A stretch of 64,000 nucleotides of DNA, taken from assembly GCA_017464815.1 (NCBI GenBank), contig JAFTYI010000038.1:1-64000 (forward strand), given 5' to 3'. Made by a program: the position numbers and the translations under genes. This document shows positions 52,453 through 60,476 of this stretch, piece after piece. This DNA comes from Bacteroidaceae bacterium (GTDB lineage: Bacteria > Bacteroidota > Bacteroidia > Bacteroidales > Bacteroidaceae). Within the stretch, counting starts at the first letter, position 1; every line of letters begins with the position of its first letter. The notes beneath the pieces are model-generated. The model saw only the letters and a program-made list of their open reading frames with translations, was not told the DNA's origin and ran no database searches.

Positions 52453-52519
52453 GATGGACAAAATTTGATGGTGTTATTCTTTATTTCACCATTATTTTAA
52501 TACATTTGCAGCAAATCTA
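52453..52519 (+). repeat. Duplicated 67-base promoter block, copy 2
   Basis: Identical to 50849-50915, with the ATGGTG/CACCAT dyad and TACATTTG at 52501-52508. It lies upstream of the small frame at 52536 and the Fic gene. Confidence 0.9.
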
Positions 52520-52535
52520 AATCCATTAGAACGAA

Positions 52536-52646
52536 ATGGCAAATCTGTATGACGAACAGAAACGCCAGAACGGTGAAGGCTCTGTACTGATGGATGAGAT
52601 GCAAAAGCATGGAAGGAACAAGAATGAGTACGGACTACACATATAA
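52536..52646 (+). pseudogene. Short frame, probable relic of a former gene start
   Basis: MANLYDEQKRQNGEGSVLM begins a 36-residue frame that runs into the Fic start. A matching stretch in another state (EQKRQNGEANMLVDEIQKA, then stop) lies after promoter copy 1 at about 50923-50982. The two look like remains of the same lost gene, or a conserved leader peptide. Confidence 0.45.
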
Positions 52647-53664
52647 CAAACTATTGGCATTGCTCGATGAGTATCATCGCTTAGGCATTGCAGAGCAGAT
52701 AGACTATCAGAAGTTCTATCTCTACTCGCTCATTACGCACTCCACCGCTATTGAAGGAAGTACAGTAACGGAGATTGAGAACCAATTGCTTTTCGATGAA
52801 GGTATTTCGGCCAAGGGCCGTAGCATTCAGGAACAGATGATGAACATCGACCTAAAAGCCGCCTACGAACGCTCCATGCAAATGGCTAGCCTGCATACCG
52901 ACTTTTCGGTAGAAATGCTTAAAGGCCTCTCGGCATTGGTGATGAAAAATACTGGCAGCGAATACCATACCCTACAAGGTACATTCGATTCTTCTAAAGG
53001 CGACCTCCGTTTGTTGGGCGTAACAGCCGGTGTGGGTGGTAGTTCATATATGAATTATCAGAAAGTACCTGCCAAGTTGGATGAGTTTTGCAAGCAGTTG
53101 AATGAACAAAGAAAAGCCTTGTTGCAAACCGATGATGTAATTGCCAAGTACCTGTTGAGTTTCGATGCTCACTTTCAGTTGGTCACCATTCATCCGTGGG
53201 TGGACGGTAATGGTCGTATGTCGCGATTGGTGATGAATCATTTACAATACGAGTTTGGCTTGATACCATCGAAAATTGTAAAGGAAAACAAAGCCGAATA
53301 TATTCAATCATTGACAGATGCCCGAGAGCAAGAAACATTGGCTCCTTATCGGGAATTTATGGTAGAAGAACATATCCGCAATTTGACCCGAGAAATTGAA
53401 TCTTTCAAGAAATCACAAGCTTCTGACCCGATAAATATAGCCATTGACCCGATAAACAAGTTCGCTGACCCGATAACAGAGCAACTTTATCAAGCAATCT
53501 TAAAAGATAACACGCTTAACTATGCAGCTTATGGCAAGCAGATAGGCATTTCAGAAGCTACTGTCAAGCGCCGTTTGGGTGAATTGAAAAAGTCCGGCCT
53601 TATTGTTCGTGTAGGAAGCAACAAGAATGGACATTGGGAGATTATTGACAAACAAAAAAAATAA
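52624..53664 (+). CDS. Fic family protein with built-in inhibitory helix
   Basis: The 346-residue protein carries the Fic core motif HPWVDGNGRMSR (H190), which transfers AMP or another nucleotide to a target. The N-terminal STAIEG (40-45) fits the (S/T)xxxE(G/N) inhibitory motif of class II Fic proteins, so it is probably self-inhibited. A C-terminal winged-helix region (IGISEATVKRRLGELKKSGL) suggests DNA binding. The start at 52624 is the first Met with a plausible ribosome site (AAGGAAC); the frame opens at 52594. An XRE gene follows 12 bases later. Confidence 0.9.
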   Translation: MSTDYTYNKLLALLDEYHRLGIAEQIDYQKFYLYSLITHSTAIEGSTVTEIENQLLFDEGISAKGRSIQEQMMNIDLKAAYERSMQMASLHTDFSVEMLKGLSALVMKNTGSEYHTLQGTFDSSKGDLRLLGVTAGVGGSSYMNYQKVPAKLDEFCKQLNEQRKALLQTDDVIAKYLLSFDAHFQLVTIHPWVDGNGRMSRLVMNHLQYEFGLIPSKIVKENKAEYIQSLTDAREQETLAPYREFMVEEHIRNLTREIESFKKSQASDPINIAIDPINKFADPITEQLYQAILKDNTLNYAAYGKQIGISEATVKRRLGELKKSGLIVRVGSNKNGHWEIIDKQKK

Positions 53665-53676
53665 GGAAACAATATA

Positions 53677-53877
53677 ATGGCAAATCTGAACCGAATAAAA
53701 GTAGTGCTTGTCGAACAACAGAAGACAGGCAAATGGTTGGCTGAACAGATGGGAAAATCCGCTTGCACAGTCAGCAAATGGTGCAGCAACTCCATTCAGC
53801 CCGATTTGGCTACATTGGATAAAATTGCCACCCTTTTAAATGTGGATAGACGAGAACTAATTGCACCCTCGAAATAA
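53677..53877 (+). CDS. XRE-type helix-turn-helix regulator, copy 1
   Basis: A 66-residue protein that is almost only an XRE helix-turn-helix: LVEQQKTGKWLAEQMGKSA, TVSKWCSNSIQPDLATLDKI, then VDRRELI. Such small regulators bind operator dyads. The ATGGTG/CACCAT dyad in the duplicated promoter is a candidate target. It is nearly identical to the protein at 55121 and lies 12 bases after fic and 17 before the second YhcG gene. Confidence 0.9.
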   Translation: MANLNRIKVVLVEQQKTGKWLAEQMGKSACTVSKWCSNSIQPDLATLDKIATLLNVDRRELIAPSK

Positions 53878-53894
53878 ATTTCATCGCAAAAGAA

Positions 53895-55118
53895 ATGACG
53901 CAAGAAAATAAAGACATACAGTCACAGACTGAACCATATATCGTGAAGTCACATGACATTCACATTGACAGTGACTATGCGGACTGGATAGCAGACATCA
54001 AGAATCGCTATCGTTCCGCACAGGTGAAGGCTGCTGTTAAAGTGAATGCAGAGAAACTTTTGTTCAATTGGGAACTGGGGCGTGACTTAGTACAAAAGAA
54101 AGCAGAAGAACGTTGGGGAGCAGGAGTTGTTGAACAGGTAAGCTTAGATTTGAAGCGAGAATTCCCTAATGCAGATGGCTTCTCCACTTCCAATCTGTGG
54201 TACATGAAGAAGTGGTATTTGTTTTATACTCAAGGAGAGGAAGGAATTCTGCACCAAGCTGGTGCAGTATTGCAAATACCTGAAAAACATCATGTTGTAA
54301 AACTCCACCAAGTTGGTGGAGAATTTAGTTCTGAGAGACTCCACCAGGCTGGTGGAGAATTTCCATCGCCTTTTGCGTTGGTACCTTGGCGGCATCATGT
54401 AGAGATTATAACGAAATGTAAATCTATCGACGAAGCATTATTTTATGTGGGCAAGACCATAGAGCAAGGATTAAGCCGTAATTCTCTTGCGAATTGCATC
54501 AAGGCAAACCTCTATGAACATCAAGGTAAGATAGTCAACAACTTTACCGACCATCTGCCTGCATTGCAAAGCAAACTTGTTCAGGAGGTTCTGAAAGAGA
54601 ACTATGACTTTGGCTTTGCCACGGTTGAGCACGAAATTTATGACGAAGCCGAGTTGGAAGAAGCTCTCACAAAGAATGTGACAGGCCTTTTGCTAGAGTT
54701 AGGAACAGGATTTGCCTTTCTCGGCAGACAGAAAGAACTTGTTGTGGGTGGTCAATCACGCAAGATAGACTTGCTGTTTTATCACATTCGCCTGCGTTGC
54801 TACGTCGTTTGCGAACTGAAGGCTAAGCCATTTGAACCCGAGTTTGCTGGTAAGTTGAACTATTACGTGAATGCCGTTGATGAATTGTTGAAAACGGACG
54901 ATGAAAACCCGACAATCGGCTTGCTAGTTTGCTCCGATATGGATAAGATTGATGTTCAATGGTCATTCAAAGGAATCTCTACTCCGATGGGTGTAGCCAC
55001 GTATAATAACATCAGAATCAAAGATGCCTTGCCGAGCCAAGAGCAATTAGCAGAGCGTGTACGTCTTTTACAAAAGGAGTTACAAGAAACAAAACGATTG
55101 ATGAATAAAAACAAATAG
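53895..55118 (+). CDS. YhcG/DUF1016 family nuclease-like protein with repeat insertion
   Basis: A 407-residue relative of the gene at 50995. The DUF1016 N-terminal part has LLFNWELGRDLVQKKAEER and FSTSNLWYMKKWYLFYTQ; the C-terminal PD-(D/E)XK domain has SRKIDLLFYHIRLRCYVVCE with E-L-K. Between them (about 118-155) an insertion of repeated LHQ(A/V)GGEF units is encoded by three DNA palindromes. It sits in the operon fic, XRE, yhcG, XRE with 2-17 base gaps. Confidence 0.9.
   Translation: MTQENKDIQSQTEPYIVKSHDIHIDSDYADWIADIKNRYRSAQVKAAVKVNAEKLLFNWELGRDLVQKKAEERWGAGVVEQVSLDLKREFPNADGFSTSNLWYMKKWYLFYTQGEEGILHQAGAVLQIPEKHHVVKLHQVGGEFSSERLHQAGGEFPSPFALVPWRHHVEIITKCKSIDEALFYVGKTIEQGLSRNSLANCIKANLYEHQGKIVNNFTDHLPALQSKLVQEVLKENYDFGFATVEHEIYDEAELEEALTKNVTGLLLELGTGFAFLGRQKELVVGGQSRKIDLLFYHIRLRCYVVCELKAKPFEPEFAGKLNYYVNAVDELLKTDDENPTIGLLVCSDMDKIDVQWSFKGISTPMGVATYNNIRIKDALPSQEQLAERVRLLQKELQETKRLMNKNK
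54249..54357. repeat. Three in-frame 19-base palindromes within the YhcG gene
   Basis: CTGCACCAAGCTGGTGCAG (54249-54267), CTCCACCAAGTTGGTGGAG (54303-54321) and CTCCACCAGGCTGGTGGAG (54339-54357) are near-perfect palindromes. Their spacings, 54 and 36, are multiples of 18, so they keep the frame and encode LHQ(A/V)GG repeats. Confidence 0.9.
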
Positions 55119-55120
55119 AT

Positions 55121-55324
55121 ATGGCACAGGATATAAATCGTATAAAAGTAGTACTTGTTGAACAACAGAAAACAGGTAAATGGTTGGCTGAGCAATTGGG
55201 CAAATCCGCCTGCACAGTCAGCAAATGGTGCAGCAACTCCATCCAGCCCGACTTGGCTACATTGGATAAAATCGCTACATTGTTGGATGTGGATAGGAGA
55301 GAATTGATTGCGCCTTCAAAATAG
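55121..55324 (+). CDS. XRE-type helix-turn-helix regulator, copy 2
   Basis: A 67-residue near-duplicate of the regulator at 53677, differing mainly at the N-terminus (MAQDIN instead of MANLN) and two conservative positions. It begins 2 bases after the second YhcG gene. Keeping an almost identical regulator behind each effector gene suggests module duplication or recombination. Confidence 0.9.
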   Translation: MAQDINRIKVVLVEQQKTGKWLAEQLGKSACTVSKWCSNSIQPDLATLDKIATLLDVDRRELIAPSK

Positions 55325-55405
55325 GGCCTATTTAAACAGTTCTAATGTAAATGTGAAAGATTAGTTAGGGCATTAAAGAATATATATTGTTTATAATAGG
55401 GTAAT

Positions 55406-56446
55406 ATGGCAACCAATAAAAATGCATCTATACGTTATCGAGCATTAGATAAATGCTTTCGTGATTATCGTCATCGTTATTTCATAGAAGATTTGATTGA
55501 CAAATGCGAAGAGGAGTTGGAATCATTCAACTTCACTGCTAATGTGAGTCGTCGTCAGATATTTGATGATATTCGTTTTATGGAAAGCGAAGCGGGATGG
55601 AGCATACCGCTTGATAGATTAAAAGAAGGGAAAAGAACATATTACCGTTATTATGATAAGGATTTTACCATTAACGAACAACCATTGACAGACGAAGAGG
55701 CCCAGCAGTTCAAGACAATGATTATTACTCTTAGTCGTTTTCGTGGTTTACCAAGCAACGCATGGGTTGAGGAATTAATATCAAATCTTGAGTGGCGTTT
55801 TAATTTGAAAGGGAAAAATGAGAACATTGTTTCATTTGAACAAAATCAAGACTTAAAAGGAATAGACAAACTTGGGGAGATACTTGATGCCACATCCAAT
55901 CATCAAGTATTAAAATTACTATACCATAATTATAAAAATGGTGGCAGAGACATTTCTTTCATTCTCCATCCTTACTATGTAAAGCAGTTTAATAATCGTT
56001 GGTTCCTTTTGGGGTTAAACGATGAGTATAAAACAATATCTACCATCGCATTGGATAGAATAGTAGAAATGGAGATTACAGAGAACATTCCCTTTATTCC
56101 CAACGAGCATGTTGACTTCGAGCACTATTTCGACGATGTAGTTGGAGTTACTATTCCCAAGGATGATATTGCAAAGGAGCATATAGTTCTAAAATTCTCT
56201 AAGGAAAGATTTCCGTACATCACTTCCAAACCTATCCATCATTCTCAGAAAACAGAAAGCGAAGATGAATGCATTATTAGTATTGAAGTTCGTCCTAATC
56301 GAGAGTTAGATGCTCAGATTCTTTCTTATGGCTCTGATGTTGAGGTGTTGGAATCAGCAGCTTATTGCGAACATATTTCTAAGATAATTGAAGAAAACTT
56401 CAAAAAATATTTTGCCGTGCAGGATAACTGCACAAAAGGGATGTAA
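55406..56446 (+). CDS. WYL-domain transcriptional regulator
   Basis: A 346-residue regulator with an N-terminal winged helix (about 8-65, NVSRRQIFDDIRFMESEAGW) and a WYL domain (about 160-250: LLYHNYKNGGRDISFILHPY, FNNRWFLLGLNDEYKTISTI). A WCX-like C-terminal part follows. WYL proteins of the BrxR/CapW type repress defence operons and release on a nucleic-acid signal. It lies directly upstream of the methylase-kinase gene, with a dyad overlapping its own stop that may be its operator. Confidence 0.9.
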   Translation: MATNKNASIRYRALDKCFRDYRHRYFIEDLIDKCEEELESFNFTANVSRRQIFDDIRFMESEAGWSIPLDRLKEGKRTYYRYYDKDFTINEQPLTDEEAQQFKTMIITLSRFRGLPSNAWVEELISNLEWRFNLKGKNENIVSFEQNQDLKGIDKLGEILDATSNHQVLKLLYHNYKNGGRDISFILHPYYVKQFNNRWFLLGLNDEYKTISTIALDRIVEMEITENIPFIPNEHVDFEHYFDDVVGVTIPKDDIAKEHIVLKFSKERFPYITSKPIHHSQKTESEDECIISIEVRPNRELDAQILSYGSDVEVLESAAYCEHISKIIEENFKKYFAVQDNCTKGM

Positions 56447-56454
56447 TTTTGCAG
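56428..56454 (+). promoter_or_regulatory. Dyad over the promoter of the methylase-kinase operon
   Basis: CTGCACAAAA and TTTTGCAG form an imperfect dyad (56428-56454) covering a TAATTTTG -7 element (56444-56451). The ATG follows at 56477. Its position suits an operator for the WYL protein or another local regulator. Confidence 0.5.
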
Positions 56455-56476
56455 CGTAAACCAAAAAACAATACTC

Positions 56477-58954
56477 ATGACAGCAGTAAAAGACAATAGA
56501 CCATCGGCCAAAGTAATGCAAATCCTTTATGCTTATGCAAACAGAGCTCGTATAAAGGGCTTCTTTAATGATTGTTGGATTAGACTATTTGTTTCTTTGG
56601 AGTATTATTGGATACATGTGTTAAACGAAGGCGAAATTACGATAGATGAAAGAGTTTTTGATATTTTATCTAATTATATATTCGATGTTGTAGAGGAATT
56701 CGGTGAAGAAGATTTATCTACTCTCATTGAAGGCGAAGACAATATTTTAGTATTGGAATATTGTTGCAACATGTTTGATAAAGACATATTGTCGAATAAT
56801 ACAGCCGAGCACTCACAACCTGAAGCTCTTACTAATTTTATTTGTAAACTTCTTGATATCGAAGATGGAACTTCTATATATATGCCATTTTCTGGCTATT
56901 GCTCAGAGATTGTTGAACTAAAGAAAATGGATATTTCCTGTGATATTGAAGGAGAGGAATTATCTTCGTTTGCTTGGGCAATATCAATATTACGACTTGA
57001 AGCAAATTGTGTTTATTTTAATAATAGCAAAATTAGTGCTAAAATTAAAAATTCAGATTCATATAAAAATCTTTTAGCAGTAGATAAGCTATTCAATTAT
57101 GTTCTTTTTACCCCTCCTTTTGCATTCAAAACTCCTGATGGGTATGACGAATTTGATGCTGTGCGTATGGCTATAGAGAACAAATTGATAGATGGAGGTA
57201 AGTTGTGCTGTATATTACCCTCGTCATTTTTATACAACAACAGCAAAAGTGTTATACGATTAAAAGAATACTTGATAAACAACAGGTATTTACGTTCTAT
57301 CATTTCATTGCCTCAAATTTTTGCACCTATCACACAAATCAACACAATAGTTTTGTTAGCAGAAAAGTGCGAAGGAGAAAATATCGCTCTTGTTGATGGA
57401 AGCAGTTTTGTTACAGAAGGTCTAAAAGAAAATGGTGGAGGACGTTTAAAAGCCGAATCATTGTACGAAACCATAGCACAATTTGATGAGAAATACGTAT
57501 GGGTGGGTAATTATGATGAGTTAAAAGATGATCATAACCTTTCTCCTGCGAGATATTTGATAAATAAAATTCTTCCGACTCCGCAACAGGGAGAAGTTTT
57601 ATTACCGATTAAAAGTTTAGTGGACATCGTTCCTTTAGTACGAGTTGAGAATAGAGAAAATAATCGCCAACTTCTAGGCATGGCAGAACTCTCTAATAAC
57701 TATCTTAACTGTAATATTTCTGTGAACAATATTCCAACAAAAAGGAGTATAAGTTCCAAATGCATAAAAGACAACTGCCTATTGGTGGGATATATTGGAG
57801 GAAAATTCAAAGTTGGAAGCCTCACTGAGAATCTTGAAAATTTTTCTATTGAGTTAAGACAGGAAATAATTCCCATTAAACTCAAGGAAAACATTAGCGT
57901 AGCAATAACTGAGGATTTCTTGCTTCGATGCATTATGTCTGAATATTGTGAATTGCAAGCTTCAATGTATGCAAAAGGTAGTACTATTAAACGTATTAGC
58001 ACCGATGACTTCTTAAATATAAGTATAATAGTTCCTTCTCTCGATGAGCAAAGACGTTTATGCAAAGACGATACTCGTGCTAGTTTAACTGAAGCAGATA
58101 GAAAACTTTTGGAATCTTTTGAAGATTTCAGAAAAGACATGCATATGAAAAAGCATGCGATTGGACAAACTCTGTTTAATCTTAATAATTGGTGGGATGC
58201 TTTGCAGCAGGCCAGAAAAGAAGGTCACGGAATCGTTTCTGATGATGCTACAACTGGTCGAATACGCAAAGTCTCAGTTTCATCCATTTACGATAGTTTG
58301 CAAAAAACAATCAATCAACTTCAACAGCAAATCAATAAGTTTGACCGTGGGAATGGGCTTTCTGTAAAAAGATTTGCTTTAACAGAGTTTATTGAAGATT
58401 ATATTTTACGAAAGCAAAGTCCTCTATTTACGTTTTCTTACAACTCTGCATCACATCGTGCATCACAATCTTTACCTGAAATAGAGTATGACGAAATTAC
58501 AAATATTGCTTGTGAAACAGGCAAAATCATACTAAATGTGGGAGACCCAATAGAATATATAGAGTTTGCTCCTGATGCTTTGGAAATAATCTTCGACAAT
58601 ATTGTGAGCAATGCATGTTGTCATGGCTTTAAAGATTCTTCGGATAAGCACTATATTATAAAAATAGAGCTTAAACCTGAAGAGAATAATTATGTGGTAA
58701 TCATTTCCAATAACGGAGATGCTATACATAGCCAAATTAAGCCTAATGAAGTTTTTGTCTATGGAAAGACATCTAAAATGGGGAAAGGTTCTCATGAAAA
58801 AGAAGCACATTTTGGGATTGGTGGTTATGAGATACAAAAGTTAATGCGTGAATTCGGAGGCGATGCAGAATTTATATCAGATTCAGGATCTGATTTCCCC
58901 GTTTCATACAAGCTAACTTTCTATAATACTAACATTGAAAATGTTGAATTATGA
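56477..58954 (+). CDS. Fusion: HsdM-like methylase, HsdS-like recognition domain and histidine kinase
   Basis: This 825-residue protein joins three parts. Residues about 10-305 follow the HsdM layout (helical N-terminus, HSQPEALTNFICKLL, SAM-site region IYMPFSGYCSEIVE at 134-147, FTPPF at 211-215, GGKLCCILPSSFLYN), but both motifs are degenerate: no GxG, and T replaces N/D in the PP motif. Residues about 370-528 look like an HsdS target-recognition half (YAKGSTIKRISTDDFL, IIVPSLDEQRRL). The end is a histidine kinase: a DHp-like helix with H560 (MKKHAIGQTLFNL) and a HATPase domain at 690-815 with N-box N708/N712, SNNGDAI and HFGIGGYEIQKL. The stop overlaps the next start by 4 bases. No known family combines these. 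Confidence 0.8.
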   Translation: MTAVKDNRPSAKVMQILYAYANRARIKGFFNDCWIRLFVSLEYYWIHVLNEGEITIDERVFDILSNYIFDVVEEFGEEDLSTLIEGEDNILVLEYCCNMFDKDILSNNTAEHSQPEALTNFICKLLDIEDGTSIYMPFSGYCSEIVELKKMDISCDIEGEELSSFAWAISILRLEANCVYFNNSKISAKIKNSDSYKNLLAVDKLFNYVLFTPPFAFKTPDGYDEFDAVRMAIENKLIDGGKLCCILPSSFLYNNSKSVIRLKEYLINNRYLRSIISLPQIFAPITQINTIVLLAEKCEGENIALVDGSSFVTEGLKENGGGRLKAESLYETIAQFDEKYVWVGNYDELKDDHNLSPARYLINKILPTPQQGEVLLPIKSLVDIVPLVRVENRENNRQLLGMAELSNNYLNCNISVNNIPTKRSISSKCIKDNCLLVGYIGGKFKVGSLTENLENFSIELRQEIIPIKLKENISVAITEDFLLRCIMSEYCELQASMYAKGSTIKRISTDDFLNISIIVPSLDEQRRLCKDDTRASLTEADRKLLESFEDFRKDMHMKKHAIGQTLFNLNNWWDALQQARKEGHGIVSDDATTGRIRKVSVSSIYDSLQKTINQLQQQINKFDRGNGLSVKRFALTEFIEDYILRKQSPLFTFSYNSASHRASQSLPEIEYDEITNIACETGKIILNVGDPIEYIEFAPDALEIIFDNIVSNACCHGFKDSSDKHYIIKIELKPEENNYVVIISNNGDAIHSQIKPNEVFVYGKTSKMGKGSHEKEAHFGIGGYEIQKLMREFGGDAEFISDSGSDFPVSYKLTFYNTNIENVEL

Positions 58955-60288
58955 TAACAGACGTTATATATAAGGTCCTTTGGGTAGATGACCAAAACAA
59001 GGATGAAGATGGCATGTTGACTGAATTCTATGAAGGTTGGCAATTAAAAGCTGATAAATACAACATAGAACTCGTTCCTTTTGATAATTGGGAAGAAGCC
59101 GAGTATTCATTGAGAAAAGATTTCGATGAGTATTCAGCCATTATTCTCGATGCAAATTGTAAGATTCACAAGAATGACACAGAGCAAGAAGAATTTATCA
59201 CTGCTGTTCTTCCTTCTTTGACTAATATATTTGGTGAGAAACGCAAAGTTTTGCCTTGGTATTTATTATCCGCTGGTACAATGTCAAATTTCGGTAAAAT
59301 TGTGAGCGGTGCGCGCTATCAACATTCAAAGCACGAAGAAGATTGGGGAACAATGCTTTACCTCAAAGACGCGGATGATAGTAGCGACAATGCTCCTTCC
59401 ATACTATTTGAGAATATTGCGAGAATTGCGAAAGATTTAGCTATGAATGTTGTTCTATACCGACATCATGACACATTTTGTTACTTAGGGAAAGAGAAAC
59501 TTATAGATGCTAGAGCAAGGACATTGATGCTTCGTATGCTAAGTGCATTGTATTATCCCGAAGACAATATCAAATATGAGTATGCGGGGAATCCTTTACG
59601 CAAGGTTTTGGAATATACCTTCCGAAGTGCAAGAACAAAAGGACTACTGCCGGATGAATGTTTTAACGGAGACGAAGTTGCAGTTCAGCTTGCAAGTCTT
59701 TTCATGGCAGGATATAATGTTAGATACGAAGAAGATGGCATTAAAAAACAAATCAGATGGGGGAACTCATCACCTGATCCAAAAATAAAAGTTGGAGATG
59801 CAATATTTCCACAAGAGATTACGAATCTTGTCAATAGTATTCGTGAATATACAAACTTAGAGTCGCATACCAATGAAGATGAGCCATGGTATATAGATGA
59901 AGAGCGTAAAGACAGTTTCTTTGGTCATGTACTTCACATGTGTTATGTTATTAAATGGTTTGGGAAATATGTGTCAGATCATCCGAATGTAGCAGAAAAC
60001 AAGAAAATGCATCAGAGAATTAATGCATCTTGTGAGAGTAAGTCTATTAATAAAGACAATGCGACGGACCAGAAACCTCAAGTGAAAATAGAGGATTTTA
60101 AAGGAAAAACTTACCCTGTGCTTAATGCTGGTAAATTCTTTTATGCTGGATGTTGCAAATTGTCTTCAGATTGTAAAGAGACTCTTAAAGTCAGTGATAG
60201 AATCATGATACTAAAAGCGATAGAGAATATGGATGAAGACAATGCCAAATATCCATTTGTGGCAATCAAAATCAAAAAGTCAATATAA
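58951..60288 (+). CDS. Receiver-domain protein with HEPN-like C-terminal region
   Basis: The 445-residue partner of the kinase begins with a receiver domain holding all expected residues: D13-D14 (LWVDDQN), phospho-acceptor D67 (AIILDANC), S107 (YLLSAG) and K139 (LYLKD). The remaining 280 residues are unlike common response-regulator outputs. A motif at 298-306 (REYTNLESH, R-x3-N-x3-H) followed by helices recalls HEPN-type domains such as DUF4145, many of which are RNases. The ATGA overlap with the kinase gene implies translational coupling. I infer a phosphorelay from kinase to this effector. Confidence 0.75.
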   Translation: MITDVIYKVLWVDDQNKDEDGMLTEFYEGWQLKADKYNIELVPFDNWEEAEYSLRKDFDEYSAIILDANCKIHKNDTEQEEFITAVLPSLTNIFGEKRKVLPWYLLSAGTMSNFGKIVSGARYQHSKHEEDWGTMLYLKDADDSSDNAPSILFENIARIAKDLAMNVVLYRHHDTFCYLGKEKLIDARARTLMLRMLSALYYPEDNIKYEYAGNPLRKVLEYTFRSARTKGLLPDECFNGDEVAVQLASLFMAGYNVRYEEDGIKKQIRWGNSSPDPKIKVGDAIFPQEITNLVNSIREYTNLESHTNEDEPWYIDEERKDSFFGHVLHMCYVIKWFGKYVSDHPNVAENKKMHQRINASCESKSINKDNATDQKPQVKIEDFKGKTYPVLNAGKFFYAGCCKLSSDCKETLKVSDRIMILKAIENMDEDNAKYPFVAIKIKKSI

Positions 60289-60320
60289 CCAGCTGTTTTC
60301 TTTTATTTGGAACATTACGA

Positions 60321-60425
60321 ATGACAGTACAGGTTTTCACTAAAGGTGATTACAAGAAGATTATTTTGCCCATGATGGAGCTTCGGCGTTTGGACATATT
60401 AATGACATATTTCTGTTATGTTTGA
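60321..60425 (+). pseudogene. Fragment of a type I methylase (hsdM) start
   Basis: A 34-residue frame contains FTKGDYKKIILPMMELRRLD, the pattern of the HsdM N-terminus (DYKxVILPxxxLRRLD). It stops soon after. It suggests a conventional type I methylase once stood here. The remaining 190-base gap holds nothing else. Confidence 0.55.
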
Positions 60426-60476
60426 TGCTTCCTTTAAAAAGTTTGACTAGTTTTAACAAATTAATATTAGTAGCAT

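Noticed and set aside
56477-58954. Plain type I methylase subunit HsdM
   Set aside because: The C-terminal third is a histidine kinase and the catalytic motifs are degenerate, so the simple label would mislead.
55406-60288. Detocs or BREX
   Set aside because: Detocs uses a TPR sensor kinase with separate receiver proteins, and BREX needs PglZ and BrxC; none of these is present.
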